Below, one piece after another: positions 50,493-62,100 of a stretch of 64,000 nt of DNA. The position numbers and the translations under genes are program-made. How positions within the stretch are numbered: the first letter of the stretch is position 1; each line of letters opens with the position of its first letter. This DNA comes from Carallia brachiata. Its lineage: Eukaryota; Streptophyta; Magnoliopsida; Malpighiales; Rhizophoraceae. The stretch spans positions 15,611,345 through 15,675,344 of the forward strand of contig JADCRB010000016.1 of NCBI GenBank assembly GCA_021464245.1, read 5' to 3'. Below the pieces are notes generated by a model. That model was not told where the DNA came from, ran no database searches, and worked only from the letters and a program-made list of their open reading frames with translations.

Positions 50493-50694
50493 GTTACATG
50501 ACTACACGAATTTATAGTTAAACAGTATCCATATTGTAACTAGCAATATATTTTGTGCAACAATAATAAAAAAATGTGCATCAAAAAAATAATCTTATTT
50601 TTTTGTTACACATTTTAATATTGTGGTTGCACAAAATATAATAACTGTTGCAATATCAACATTGTTTGGTCATATAAATGTGTGGCCATCTAAC
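50493..50694. mobile_element. 202-bp foldback MITE with ~90-bp imperfect inverted arms
   Basis: The left arm, starting GTTACATGACTACACG, pairs with the right arm read in reverse, GTTAGATGGCCACACA. Inner shared words are TATTGTAACTAGCAATATAT against TATTGCAACAGTTATTATAT, and TTTTGTGCAACAA against TTTTGTGCAACCA. No clear target-site duplication was found. The interior between the arms is only a few tens of bases. Confidence 0.65.
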
Positions 50695-51464
50695 AATTTC
50701 ATTTAAAATTTTTTAACCACACAATCTATACTTAAAATTTCAACATTTAAATACTTAAATATATAAATGATAAATATATAAAAATAAAAAATTTTAGTGA
50801 GACTTAATTAAAATAAAAAATTATATAATTAATTTGTATATATAAAATTATGTGTGAATTATATTAAAAAAGAAAAGGAAGAACAATACACGCCTTTCTT
50901 ACAATGTAAGAGAGTAAAAACTATTGTTCAAAATACAAGTAAAATTTGTCTTTTGAAGTGATAGTCCAGTATTAATTTGGCATGTTGATCTCATGCCTGA
51001 CCACCTATATTCAAGTTTTCACACTTATATTTTGGAAGCAATGTTCCTCTCTTACTTGCCAACTTGTATGTACTTGCGTAGTGTTGACTTCAAATTAGTT
51101 AATACTATAATCAATTTGAAAGAGTCATATATGGTGAGTTTACATTTTTAAGAATGGTTAAATGAGATATTATAATAGTTTAAACACTAATTTCAACTTA
51201 CAAGTATTATGATTACTATATTTATAAGTAATTTTTTTAAAATTTAAAAAAAAAATACAAGATAAAATTATTGGTTGAGACGAGGCAATCACGCACCAAA
51301 GTTTTAAGGTCAAAGTACTTTTCCTTTTTTCTCAAGAATCGGGCCAACAAAATGTTTAAGAGGGGCAACAACAGCACTGAACAACGGAAACAAACGCCTC
51401 AAGTTGAGGACTTCGCATCCTAGGCCTTTAATAGTTTGTCAATACGCGACTTTCCTTTGCGATT

Positions 51465-51516
51465 AAGATTACTTTTCAATGATTCTAAAAAAAAAAACAA
51501 GAAGATTACTTTTCAA
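51465..51516 (+). mobile_element. Tail-only micro-insertion with 15-bp TSD
   Basis: AAGATTACTTTTCAA occurs at 51465-51479 and 51502-51516. The 22 bases between are TGATTCT, an A run, and CAAG. The last bases show the tail need not be pure A. Confidence 0.7.
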
Positions 51517-51605
51517 CGAGTAGGACGTGGAACAAGGGTCCCAATCTACCAGCTGTTCACTAATTGCAAAAAATTGACGTGGAACTAAATAGCGGTCGAG
51601 TACTC

Positions 51606-51822
51606 TTAAGAACATTTTTTTTTTCTCCCAACACGAGTCGTTTCTGTATATTTTACATATGAAACTAATCTTTGTTTATGGTACTGAAATTATCACTGAC
51701 CTAAAAAAATTTAATCGTATAAAAATTTAAATACAAAATTTTTTTTATTATAAATTATTCTCACACAAAATTTAAAACATTCGACCACTCAAATCAACTC
51801 ATTAAGTTATGTTTAGAACATT
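51606..51822 (-). mobile_element. SINE family B, copy 2, with 11-bp TSD
   Basis: TTAAGAACATT (51606-51616) and TTTAGAACATT (51812-51822) match at 10 of 11 positions and bracket a body of about 195 bp. On the minus strand it runs from ACTTAATGAGTTGATTTGAG through GATTAAATTTTTTTAGGTCA to a short A run. The order of words matches the copy at 31807-31999. Confidence 0.75.
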
Positions 51823-54800
51823 ACTAGCTCTACGTATTAGTTGTTCAGAAAGAAACTATGCACAAGCCCAGCTCAGCTCGATAGGCTTAGCTTGGTCTGA
51901 GAAGTGGTAATTCAGTTTGAATAAACTTAATTTAAGAAAATCGCCGCCTTTAGAATCAATAAGAAAACAAGTGTTAAATTTCATATCAGTGAATAAACCA
52001 AGGCGAAAAAGGAAACGTTTTTCGCTCGGCGCCTAAAGCGCACTATGCCCCGCTTGAACTAATGGGAGTTTTCGGTGGAACCGGTTAGCCACGCGAGCTT
52101 TGAAAATGTACCAACTTGAACATCAATGTCATATTATTTTGGAGAAATTGACAGCTGATTACTAGCTAGCTTGATTGCAATTGACAAAGCTGAATCAATA
52201 ATTTTTAAATTATGTTGTCGGCCACTAAGCACGTTGTTTGTCATATGCTCAACGTGGACAAAAACCTCACATCTCTGATTGCTTCTGAAGCTCTCGTGGG
52301 ACTCGAGGACAAAGGTTGATAGATACAGGATACTAAAATTGGATGCAGCATCAGGTTATGAGAGAGACATGAGGGAGAGCGAAAAAAAAAAAGAGATATG
52401 GAACAGCCAACCAAGATAATAATATTGAATTATTTATAATCAAGTTTCTTGCAACAGATTTTTAACATTAATTCAAATAATTACTAATTTTATTAATTGA
52501 AAATATAATTAGAAGTCCAATTTTTTATAATATTTCTCTTTTTTTTTTCTTTTTTATAAATTTAATCGTCTATTAAAACAAAAAAAAGAGTAATAATATT
52601 AGACACGACTCTAATATCACGAAAGTGCACTATTGGAATTTCAGCAGTTTTTTTCTTTTTTTTTAAATTCAAAACTCAAAAGATGGATTTTTTTAAATAA
52701 TGATATAGAGTAATATTAAGTACATTTAAAGTAATATTATAAAATTTTGTTTTTATTATAAAAATTATATTTAACATAATAGTAAATACTATTTAAAATA
52801 ATACTAAATATTATTTAAATTTTTTTTTGTAAAACTTAAATTTTTATAAAAAAATTAAAATCCAAACCAAAAATATGGAATAGCTTTTCCTTAGAACATT
52901 GTGGACTGCTTTTTGTGCGGTTCCGTGATAAATAGAACTGTCAAAAAAAAATGTCACTTCAATACACTAATTTAACAAGCTTTAATTAGAGTTAAAGTTA
53001 TCACTTAAAGTGGTAGTTAAGTAGTAATTCAGTGTATTTTTATATTAATAATTTGAGTTCGAGTCTCTACATTGGCGCTCTCCCCTAACACAAGCTAGGG
53101 GCCCCTTTGAGTACAGGTAATAATGCGCGGCGTTGAGAGTCGGTTCAACATTTATCGTGGTCTCTAGTAACAGAGTCATGTTCGATCTTATAGGTGTTCG
53201 GATATTGGATCTGCTCCTTTGACGTAAAGTAAAGGAAGCATGACAACAGTAAACATATCAACTTCTGCTTAAAAATTTAATGACCGATATAATTTCAATA
53301 AATCTTTTTTTCTATTAAAAAAAATTAGTGCTAAAGTCATGGCTCAGGGCTTGAATTAACAGTGTAGAGTCAAAAAGGGGAAAAAAAGGGGAAAAATTAT
53401 GTAAGTTTACTTTTTCTTCAACCAATTCGGAAGCGATCTAAGTTATACAATAAAGAATTTCTTTTTGTAAATCAATTTTGATCAAAACTGGCAAAAAAAA
53501 CTTTTTACGCCTGGGGACTCATATTAGTAACTCTTCAATTTTTTTGTAAGTCTCACATTTTCCCAATGTCCAAAATGGCCTTTGGACACAAAACATAATG
53601 GATGCTTGATTAGTCAATATAGAAGATAAGCAACCTGGTTGAAGCGATTTATTATTGTTTTTGACTGCAGCATGAGCAAGTTGCTTGAAGTCGAACTAGG
53701 TAAAGGCCGGATAGAGAAAAGAGCTTCCAAATTGTGCAAATGGCCCAAAAAAAAACAAAGTAGCAACAGCATCCGTTTCTGCCACTGTGTACGTGCACAA
53801 AAAAAACATACTATAGACAACAAAAGCATGAACAATTTGGCCAAAAGGATAACATATTTAAAAAATGATGAGAGAGGACAAACTCTCGACTGGATATCTA
53901 AAGAGCCTGAAAAGAATGTAGCGACAAAAACAAGAGTAGCAATTTCTCCTCTCAGATTGTCCAAAAGGCTAGGGCTCAAACCATAACTAGAGATTTAAAA
54001 AAAAAAAAAATTCATTACACAACTTAATTTTAAGTAATAATAAAATAATCACACAGTATTTAACGACATCTAATAATTTATTTATATTTTTTAAAACAAA
54101 TTTCAAACATCTAACTATTTATATTACTTTATTGTTACCTCAATGTTATTACATAGTATTTCAAAGAAAAAAAAATCTCTTTTTATTCTGAATAGACAAA
54201 TTTAGGGTTTGAGTTCTGGCTCCTTGCAGTTTGCCAAAGTCAACACTACACATGAAGTTGAAACACATGATCCTTCAGAAAATCCTAGAATTGCTAGAAG
54301 TCACATATCTACATGTTGTCCTGATTGTTGGAGATAAGTGTGCGCTATGAGAAGTTAAAAATCCCACGTTGAAAGAGAAGTAAAAGGGTAGGCATCATAT
54401 ATATAGCAAACACCTGTAACTGAATATCTTTAAAGTTTTTTGTAAGAAGTGATCTCAGACCTATTAAAAATTGCTCTCCCTTATTGAGAAATAGGGGCTT
54501 AATCCGACATAGGGGGTGGAGATCAGGAGCTTATAGAACTTGTATGGATGAACATGATTGTGATCCCATATATCTGGGTTTGCACTTCCTAAAAATTTGT
54601 TTTGGATAAGGAAGACTTGATTGTAAGACTGCAATATCCTGTCGCATGTTAGCCCACTTGCAAAATTTTGTCTGCCTATATGTTCAATTATGTGAAGAAT
54701 TTTGAACCAATAACTTACTCTTTGAGGAATGCTCCAAGTTCCATGGTTGTTTTGGGCAATTAATTTAGAGCAAGTGTCATTAATTTTATCGCTTGATAGA

Positions 54801-56869
54801 GTTACATGCCATTTAAATTTAATGTCAAGAATCTGATACCAACCAATAGGCATTCGGGGTGATCAATAACTGAGAGTTTTTGATTCATCCAAGAAAGTCA
54901 AAGAACATTTCAAGGCATGCACATGGTACAAAAGCAAAAGGCACGAGGTGGGTGAGCTAGTTTTGGCATTGTTGGTGCTTAGAAATCTTAATTATTTCTT
55001 ATTAATTAGCCCGTCCGCATTTGACATACATATTTAGATTCTTTTCTTGGTGGGTAAACATAGGCATAACCTAATCAAAGCGTGACCTTTTCTTTTGGCC
55101 ATAATCAAAGCAGGATAGGACGCTTAGGGGCAGAAAAATAATCATGATGACAAGAAACCCTTAAGAGTTCACCACCTCTTATAATTGGCCCCATCCAATT
55201 GAAATTTTGAACAATAACTTGTTTATATTTGCTAGAATTAATATATGATTCATTCGTATGTTTTACTCAACAGTTTTAAGTTTTTTGGTTAAATGATTTA
55301 TTAAGATGATATCAATTGTAAATTTTTACAAACAAAGCGGGTTTACATTGTTTATGCTTTTGGCTAATGAATTTCAGTGTAAAGAAACGTGTTATACTTT
55401 AATGTATAACCTGTATTAGAAAAAATCATCAGCAATATTGTTAAGAAAATAAACTTTATCAGAATCACAATGCATACATTGAACATAAGTCATGGAGTGT
55501 GCTTTTCTCCCTTTGGGCAAGTAATGTTGAAGCCAAAACCTCACTCAGTCCTATGCGTTGTTGAAAGAACATCATACCTATGGACCAGCTAGCGGCCCGG
55601 AGCTAAACAAAGCGGATGAAGAAACACGGGACTGATATTTTAGTGGGCCAAAACAAAAAGTGTGGGTATGGGCTGGATGTCAAGATCCCGTTGACTCAAT
55701 ATTTTTTGAGATTTCTTAAACTAGATCAACTAGTTGCGGGAAGAAGACAATTGAAGAAGTTAAGGATTTGAATGCTGACTTCACTTTTATTGACATATTA
55801 TCAATGTCATTTGAGTTACAAGTTCATGACCTTATTAAGTTGATATCAATTAGGATGGGATGCGGCCATGCATGTATTTCATGGGCCTCAAATGAAATGA
55901 GGGGCATGTCATGTAAGCAGTAATTGTCAGGAATTGGGCCTTGGTTTTCAGGAGAAAGCTCCAATTGAGGGTTCCAATAACCGGATCCAGTTGCAGGTAT
56001 TTGCAGCTTTCCTACTTACCACTAATTGCTTGCTTATATATATATATATATGTTAAAAAATATATATGAAAAACCAATAGCGCAACTAAACATGCTGCCA
56101 GTTAATTAACTAGGAAAGCTTTGTTATCAGAAATCAGAAGAAGATCAAAGTTTTAGGATTTTTTTTTTTCCTTGGTTATAATTAAAACTTAACATTTTAT
56201 AACAATTTGGAATAGCTGAAATTTGACTAAAATACGATAAATGCATAAATTTTTTGGGTACATCCTGCACATTAATTGCTCGCCTTTACGTTTTTTGCTC
56301 TTCTTCTTTTTTTTCTTATATTCCTACACAATTTTTTTTTGTCCATAGTTCAATAATTAAAAAATAAAAGAGATAAGATTATGAGTGATAAATCAAACCC
56401 AGTTCATGCAATCGAGACCATTTTAACTGAACTGAAACTCGTAAAAACTAATTTCTCCGCATATTAATTTCAGTGGAGTGGTCTATCAAGTGTCATTATT
56501 CAAGAAAGTTTTTTTTGACCGTTCCGACCAGTAAAACAATTATGAATACGGCCTAGGGGGTCAAATTAACAAAATTAAACTCAAACGAAAACAGCCACCA
56601 GATAGACCTTAGACCATTTTGCAAAATCTTGTAGAAAACGGCGCCGCGTCCGTGGAAATAGGTGCTTACAGCTTACTAACAAACCACGATTCCTTTCCGC
56701 TCCACCGACAATTGTGGGTCAAACCCACGAGCCCCAAGCAGTTAATAATGGTAAATACTCATCCAAAATTTTTTCTCTTTGCTCAAAAGAAATTTATTCC
56801 CCACAAAATACAGTTAAAAAAAAATTCCAATTTCAATTTACAAAAATAAATCCCAATTTTCAATTTACA

Positions 56870-56872
<3 letters not shown>

Positions 56873-56905
<33 letters not shown>
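56873..56905 (+). repeat. (TC)n microsatellite upstream of the GT47 gene
   Basis: About 16 TC units followed by degenerate TCTT repeats, 430-460 bp before the start codon of the GT47 gene. Confidence 0.85.
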
Positions 56906-56913
<8 letters not shown>

Positions 56914-57290
56914 TTCTTTCCGTTTGTCTCTCTTTGGTAAACAACAAAACAATTTCAGGCAGAGTAAGAAAAAAAAAGGTCATAGAATTAACAACACTAC
57001 TTTATCATTATTTTATATTATATAAGAGTAATTATATAACTACACTTAAATATTAATAAAATATAAATTTATTCAAATAATATTTAATAATTTATTTATT
57101 TAATTTTGATTCAACCGTTTATTTAGGGTGTTTTCAGTAAACAAATGATACTTCGGCTGCGTCCCGCTATTTACCATTTTGTTATTTTCCTTCTTACAAT
57201 TACCGCCTCAAAAGAATCTGCTATCTAAAGTGAATTGAATGTACTTCCCTTTTTTATGTTCCTCGGTTCTGTCTTAGCACAAATCTAATC

Positions 57291-57333
57291 TTTTTCTGTC
57301 TCTCCTCCTCTCTCTCCTCTCTCTCTCCTCTTA
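57291..57333 (+). promoter_or_regulatory. CT-rich leader directly before the GT47 start codon
   Basis: An almost pure pyrimidine stretch (CTTTTTCTGTCTCTCCTCC and continuing) runs up to the ATG. It is likely the 5' untranslated leader or a pyrimidine-patch core promoter. No clear TATA box was found in the preceding 100 bp. Confidence 0.5.
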
Positions 57334-58680
57334 ATGGCCTCCAAGTTGAAGGCTCTACTTCCCTTCTGCATCTTGTTCATCGCCATCAATTCCAATTCAA
57401 TCATAGGCCTAGAAGGAGGGAAAGAAACAGGCTGCACCAACCGTTGGATCCACATCAGACGGCTGCCAGAAAGGTTCAATCTTGATCTCCTGACCAAGTG
57501 CTCTGAATACCCACTTATTGAAAGCTTCTGCCTTTACCTACCAAACCATGGCCTTGGGCCCAAGACCCACAACCGTTCTCATTCTTGGTACCGCACCGAC
57601 CCGCTCTTGATGGAGCTTACCTTCCATCGACGTATGCTGGAATACCCTTGTCTGACTTCGGATCCCAATCTCGCAAATGCCATCTTTTTGCCTTATTATG
57701 CTGGGATCGATGCGCTCAGATATCTTTATGGTCCTGATGTGAACAGCAGCATGGAACATGGATTGGATTTGTATGACTATGTCAGGAACAATGATGGTTG
57801 GATATGGAAGAGGCGTTCTGGGGTTGATCATTTCTTGGTTATGGCTCGCCCTGCTTGGGATTTCTCTCAGTCTCCTGATGCTGATCCTCCGATCTGGGGC
57901 ACTTCGTTTCTTGAATTGCCTGAGTTTTACAATGTAACTGCTTTGGTTGTTGAGTCCAGGGCTTGGCCTTGGCAGGAGCAGGCGATTCCTTATTTGACCT
58001 CATTTCATCCACCAAGTTTGGCATTGCTTGAGGCTTGGATTAAACGGGTCAAGGCTTCACGTAGGACCACTTTGATGCTTTTTGCAGGTGGGGGTGGGCT
58101 TGGAGCCACCCCTAATATCAGGAAAAGCATTAGGCTAGAATGTGAAAACAGCACTGGTAGTAGTGCCAGTTTGGGATTTAGAGGGTATCAGTATTCCAAC
58201 GTTTGTGGCATTGTGGATTGCTCTAATGGAATATGTGAGCACGATCCAATAAGGTACATGAGGCCAATGTTACAAGCCTCATTCTGCTTGCAGCCTCCAG
58301 GGGACACACCTACTCGGCGGGCCACCTTTGACGGGATCATTGCGGGGTGTATACCAGTTTTCTTCGAAGAACAATCTGCAAGATCTCAATACGGGTGGCA
58401 CTTGCCGGCTGAGGCTTACAGGGAGTTTGCTGTGTATATACCGAAGGAGGATGTGGTCTTCAAAGGGTTGAGGATTTTGGATGTGTTGATGAGAATTCCA
58501 AGATCTCGGGTGAGGAGGATGAGGGAAAAGATCATAAAGTTGATTCCAAGAGTTTTGTACAGAAAGCACGGCAGTTCTTTGGACTTGAGACAGCAGAAAG
58601 ATGCATTTGATATTGCAATTGAGGGTACCTTGAAAAGAATAAACTCTAGGCTTAAAGGAGAGAATTTTTTTGATCAGTGA
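57334..58680 (+). CDS. GT47 xyloglucan galactosyltransferase-like (MUR3 clade)
   Basis: One uninterrupted frame of 448 residues. A short cytosolic start and hydrophobic segment (about residues 7-20) suggest a Golgi signal-anchor. The exostosin (GT47) domain fills the rest: EAPTHNRSHSWYRTD-like opening (HSWYRTDPL), the FLPYYAGIDALRYLYG block, DHFLVMARPAWDF, and the late nucleotide-sugar region CLQPPGDTPTRRATFDGII (from residue 318) followed by GCIPVFFEE. These are hallmarks of plant MUR3/XLT2-like enzymes that add galactosyl or galacturonosyl residues to xyloglucan side chains. The length is close to the shorter GT19-like members and well below XUT1/MUR3. The exact sugar and position cannot be read from sequence. 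An intronless gene is usual for this clade. It is convergent with the KASIII gene, whose stop codon is 495 bp away. Confidence 0.93.
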   Translation: MASKLKALLPFCILFIAINSNSIIGLEGGKETGCTNRWIHIRRLPERFNLDLLTKCSEYPLIESFCLYLPNHGLGPKTHNRSHSWYRTDPLLMELTFHRRMLEYPCLTSDPNLANAIFLPYYAGIDALRYLYGPDVNSSMEHGLDLYDYVRNNDGWIWKRRSGVDHFLVMARPAWDFSQSPDADPPIWGTSFLELPEFYNVTALVVESRAWPWQEQAIPYLTSFHPPSLALLEAWIKRVKASRRTTLMLFAGGGGLGATPNIRKSIRLECENSTGSSASLGFRGYQYSNVCGIVDCSNGICEHDPIRYMRPMLQASFCLQPPGDTPTRRATFDGIIAGCIPVFFEEQSARSQYGWHLPAEAYREFAVYIPKEDVVFKGLRILDVLMRIPRSRVRRMREKIIKLIPRVLYRKHGSSLDLRQQKDAFDIAIEGTLKRINSRLKGENFFDQ

Positions 58681-59175
58681 CCAGAATTTCAGCAAATTGT
58701 ATTTATTATTTATTGCTTCTGATTGTAACTGCCCTTGTTGTGTTGGTTAGGCTGCATAGAAAAAGATAGATAACATGTACTTGTTGCTGTATCACTATCA
58801 GGTTGTTCAATTCTAATTTATAGGAAATATACGTGAAGTTAAAATTTCTAAGCTCCTTATTTTGAGCTAATGTGTGGGGACGATCACTAGGAAAATGACC
58901 TGGGAATGAAGTTGAGAGGAAGAGCCTGTAATACTCAGAATTTAAGGAAATGAAGAAAAAAGAATAAAATTTATTCAAGGTGCCAAAATTATGGGTAACA
59001 AAAAGCAAGGAAAAAACAAAATCAGAACAAAAGGGGCCATTGGAGCCTTTACACATGCGACATCTCTAATTATCTGCACTGCAGATGCAAGGGAAGCAAT
59101 AAGCTAGAGAACATGTTACGTGGAGTGCCCTTTTCTCTGTTTGTACTGCTCTTTGATGCTGATAAAAACAAGATT
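58681..59175. other. Convergent 3' region between the GT47 and KASIII genes
   Basis: This 495-bp stretch must hold the 3' untranslated regions and poly(A) sites of two genes that point at each other. Minus-strand AATAAA-type signals are not obvious. The plus strand has an AATAAA at about 58963. Transcripts may overlap. Confidence 0.5.
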
Positions 59176-62100
59176 TCAACCCCATCGAACGATTGCAGAA
59201 CCCCATGTTAGACCAGCTCCAAAACCTGCAGCTGCAATGGTGTGGCCTGACTTCACCTTGCCACTTCGAACAGCTTCATCCAATGCCAGTGGAATGGAGG
59301 CTGCGCTTGTGTTGCCATAATTTGCCAGGTTCGATATGACCCTTTCTGTTGGGATTTCTAAACGTGTAGCTGCCGCATCAATGATCCTTTGGTTCGCCTG
59401 CAGAAAAATTATCTCTGTTATATCTTCATCTGAGTACATTGGTATGGTGATTTGTATGTTTTAGGACCCTTCAAAAGAAGATTTACTTTTGGCAATCATC
59501 TCATAGTTGGTTGTTAACTTCATAGTTTCCATACATTGTGAAACTATCTAATGTACTGCATATGCAGTCTGATAGTGCAAATTACCTAGCTTTCATAAAT
59601 CATTAATATATAACATCCCCCATCATGGGGTTGGGTGATGGTGCGGGTGTGGTTTCACAACTTGCCTCATGTGTCTCTTATATCACATCACAAATCTTAG
59701 ATGTTGGTTGGGAAGAAGGGGATGTAATTAGCCCAGTTCCTCAACCACCCATCACACACTATTAACTATGAGAACTTTGCTAAACACCGAATAATCAACT
59801 TGGTGGTGGAATCATATGTATCGTTTTATTTTGTGATAATGAGATCCAGAGACAACAGAGCAACGATCAACAAACTCGAATCCCGCAGTAGAACTCCAAG
59901 TGCTTAGGATGTCTCTTTAGAAAGCATTGTAATATTATCCTCGTATGTAAAAAGTTTATGCACAGACCTGGTGAAGAAGTAACCAATCAATGTTAGTTCC
60001 AGTCAGACCAGCCTTTTTTAGAGCAGCCTCTATAGACTGGGGCACGCATCGCACAGCAAAGCGAAAGACCTCTTTTCCATTCATTTGAATGCAGGAATAC
60101 GAGATGCGTTTAGGAGGGAAGCCTAAAACTGAACCATTGGAGCCTAACACATGATCTGCTTCATTTTCTTTGATGGATGCATTTAAATGTCTGCACAAAG
60201 CATGCACAATAAGATTGCTGGCAGATAGGATAACACGGTTTGCTTACTAAGGAATAATAACCAACAGATACCTTAGACCATCACCATCACTATGCAGGTC
60301 AAAACTAAACAAGCCATCGTCCTCACTATCACAGGCCTGCATAATCATGAAATGTGAGATAAAAGGAGAAGAGAAACATCATTAAAACAAGAAGACAGAA
60401 AACATCAAAACTCAGCATCCCAAATAACAATTAAATATTAAGGACAAGAACAAAATCAAGCATTAAACGTCCGAAGCAAAGGCAGATCCATAGACATGCG
60501 TGCAGATAGTCCAAAACTCCAACCATAATTTTCAAGAAAAAGACTAAAATGTAACGCACTGGGCTACAATCCAACATAAGAAGCCATTGAAATACCTGCA
60601 GTAGTACAGCGCCAGCAGCATCCCCAAAGAGAATGCAGGTGCCTCTATCAGCCCAGTCAACATATCGAGAAAGAACATCAGCACCGATTACTAACACATT
60701 TTGAAATGCACCTCCTACAAGTGTGATAAGCGCTAAATCAGTTTTGGGAACCTGGGAGCTTCAGTGAAGGCTTATAACAGCAAAAGCAACAACTTGTTAC
60801 CCCTAATGTGACAAGCAGCTGAGACTAGACCCAACACAAATCCACTACAAGCAGCTGTAATATCATAAGCCAAAGGATTTCGTTTGCAGCCCAATGCTCT
60901 TTGAATCTAGAAATTCAGATAATAAAGGTAATAAATAAAATTTCTATGTGCAAAGCAGACTTGAAGAACCATGAATTCGTGCAGCTAAGCATCAAGGATG
61001 GAATTATCATATATATCTCCAGAAATGTAAATCTTCCTATGGAGGAATACCTGAGGAGCACTACCAAAAAGATCCTCTGGTGTGGATGTGCACAACAATA
61101 CCATGTCAACATCATCGGGATCAACTTCTGCCATCTGTAAAGCTTTGCTTGCTGCCTCTGTAGCTAGAGAAGTCAGGCTATCTTTTCCTGAAACATAATG
61201 AACAGAATCAAGTAATTAACTGCTTGCATAAAAACATTTTCTAGAATAAAATCATGTTCTCTTTATGGAATCTTTCCTTCCTTGCTTTCCCTGTCTGTGT
61301 ATCTTAGCATTTTCGTTAATTATTTTTTCCGCTTGAATTGAGTGAATCTGGGGTTCTTTGTTGTCTCTAAATCTTGAAACTGGGTTATGAGCCAAATTCG
61401 GCCACTTTTCTCTCTTCTAGGTGGCTTAATCATAGATGGTAAACTTACCCTTGCTGCGAAGGTTTTTTTACGAGAAGGTGAACTAAAAATTTATGATTGA
61501 GCCAGTGATACTAAAAAGAAAAGGCATCACAAGCACTCTCCAGCTACTAAAAAGACAGTCTGTACACACCATCTAGAGATCACAGTTAAGCCTCTCACCT
61601 TCCCCTCTACAAACAACTGCTTCATAGAGAACAAAATCAGCATCTGAAATTATGAAGCATAAACAGAAAAAACAGAGTCTTCGACATTTATGGTCTGGCA
61701 ACAATAAGTCGAAATCCATTTGCAGATATTTGACCCTACTAGCATTCTGGTAATCAGGATGCCTGAGTAACTTATTCATCAGACATCACCATCCCAGTTT
61801 AATATGACAAGTACAATCCCACCAATCTCAAAGTCATTATGGTGAATTCTGTACTATAATTAAGAGGCTAGGCCATAAAGCGAACCAGAAAAGCCAAAAA
61901 ATTGGCAGCCATCCAACATAGGATATCAAATTGATCTGAAATGAAAAACTGAACCTGTAAGGACTCTTCGATTCCGAATCCCAGTGCGGACAGATATCCA
62001 TTCATCAGAGGTATCAACGATTTTTGCAAGATCATCATTTGAAATCTGAAGACTCGGTACTGCTGAACCACATCCAATTAACTTGCAGCCTTTACTAACA

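Larger units (their letters stand above)
42911..57333. other. 14-kb gene-free region between TPP and the GT47 gene
   Basis: The longest interval here without a host gene. It holds a tandem array near 43.5-43.9 kb, two micro-insertions, a GC-richer SINE-like patch near 45.2 kb, decayed GGTTCA-rich repeats at 45.96-46.16 kb, a foldback element, and the second family B SINE. Its right end has a CT repeat and the CT-rich leader of the GT47 gene. Segments 46.9-48.0, 48.5-50.4, 52.4-53.3 and 55.0-56.6 kb are AT-rich with no identifiable feature. A paired-strand frame of about 115-120 codons at 53614-53986 resembles nothing known. Confidence 0.6.

Noticed and set aside
53614..53986. Overlapping frames of 115 and 121 codons on both strands
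   Set aside because: Neither translation shows a recognisable domain or motif; composition reflects A-rich sequence, and frames mirrored on both strands are usually chance.
54325..54845. Possible Copia LTR (TGTTGGAGATAAG, a TATA-like ATATATATAG, CCCACGTTGAA) with a TGGTATCAG primer-site-like word on the minus strand near 54836
   Set aside because: The LTR-like start and the primer-site-like word point in opposite directions, no CA end adjoins the primer site, and no second LTR or coding domain is present. It may still be repeat debris.
57285..58695. Antisense frames of 70-138 codons opposite the GT47 gene
   Set aside because: They lie inside a well-supported coding exon and have no family resemblance.
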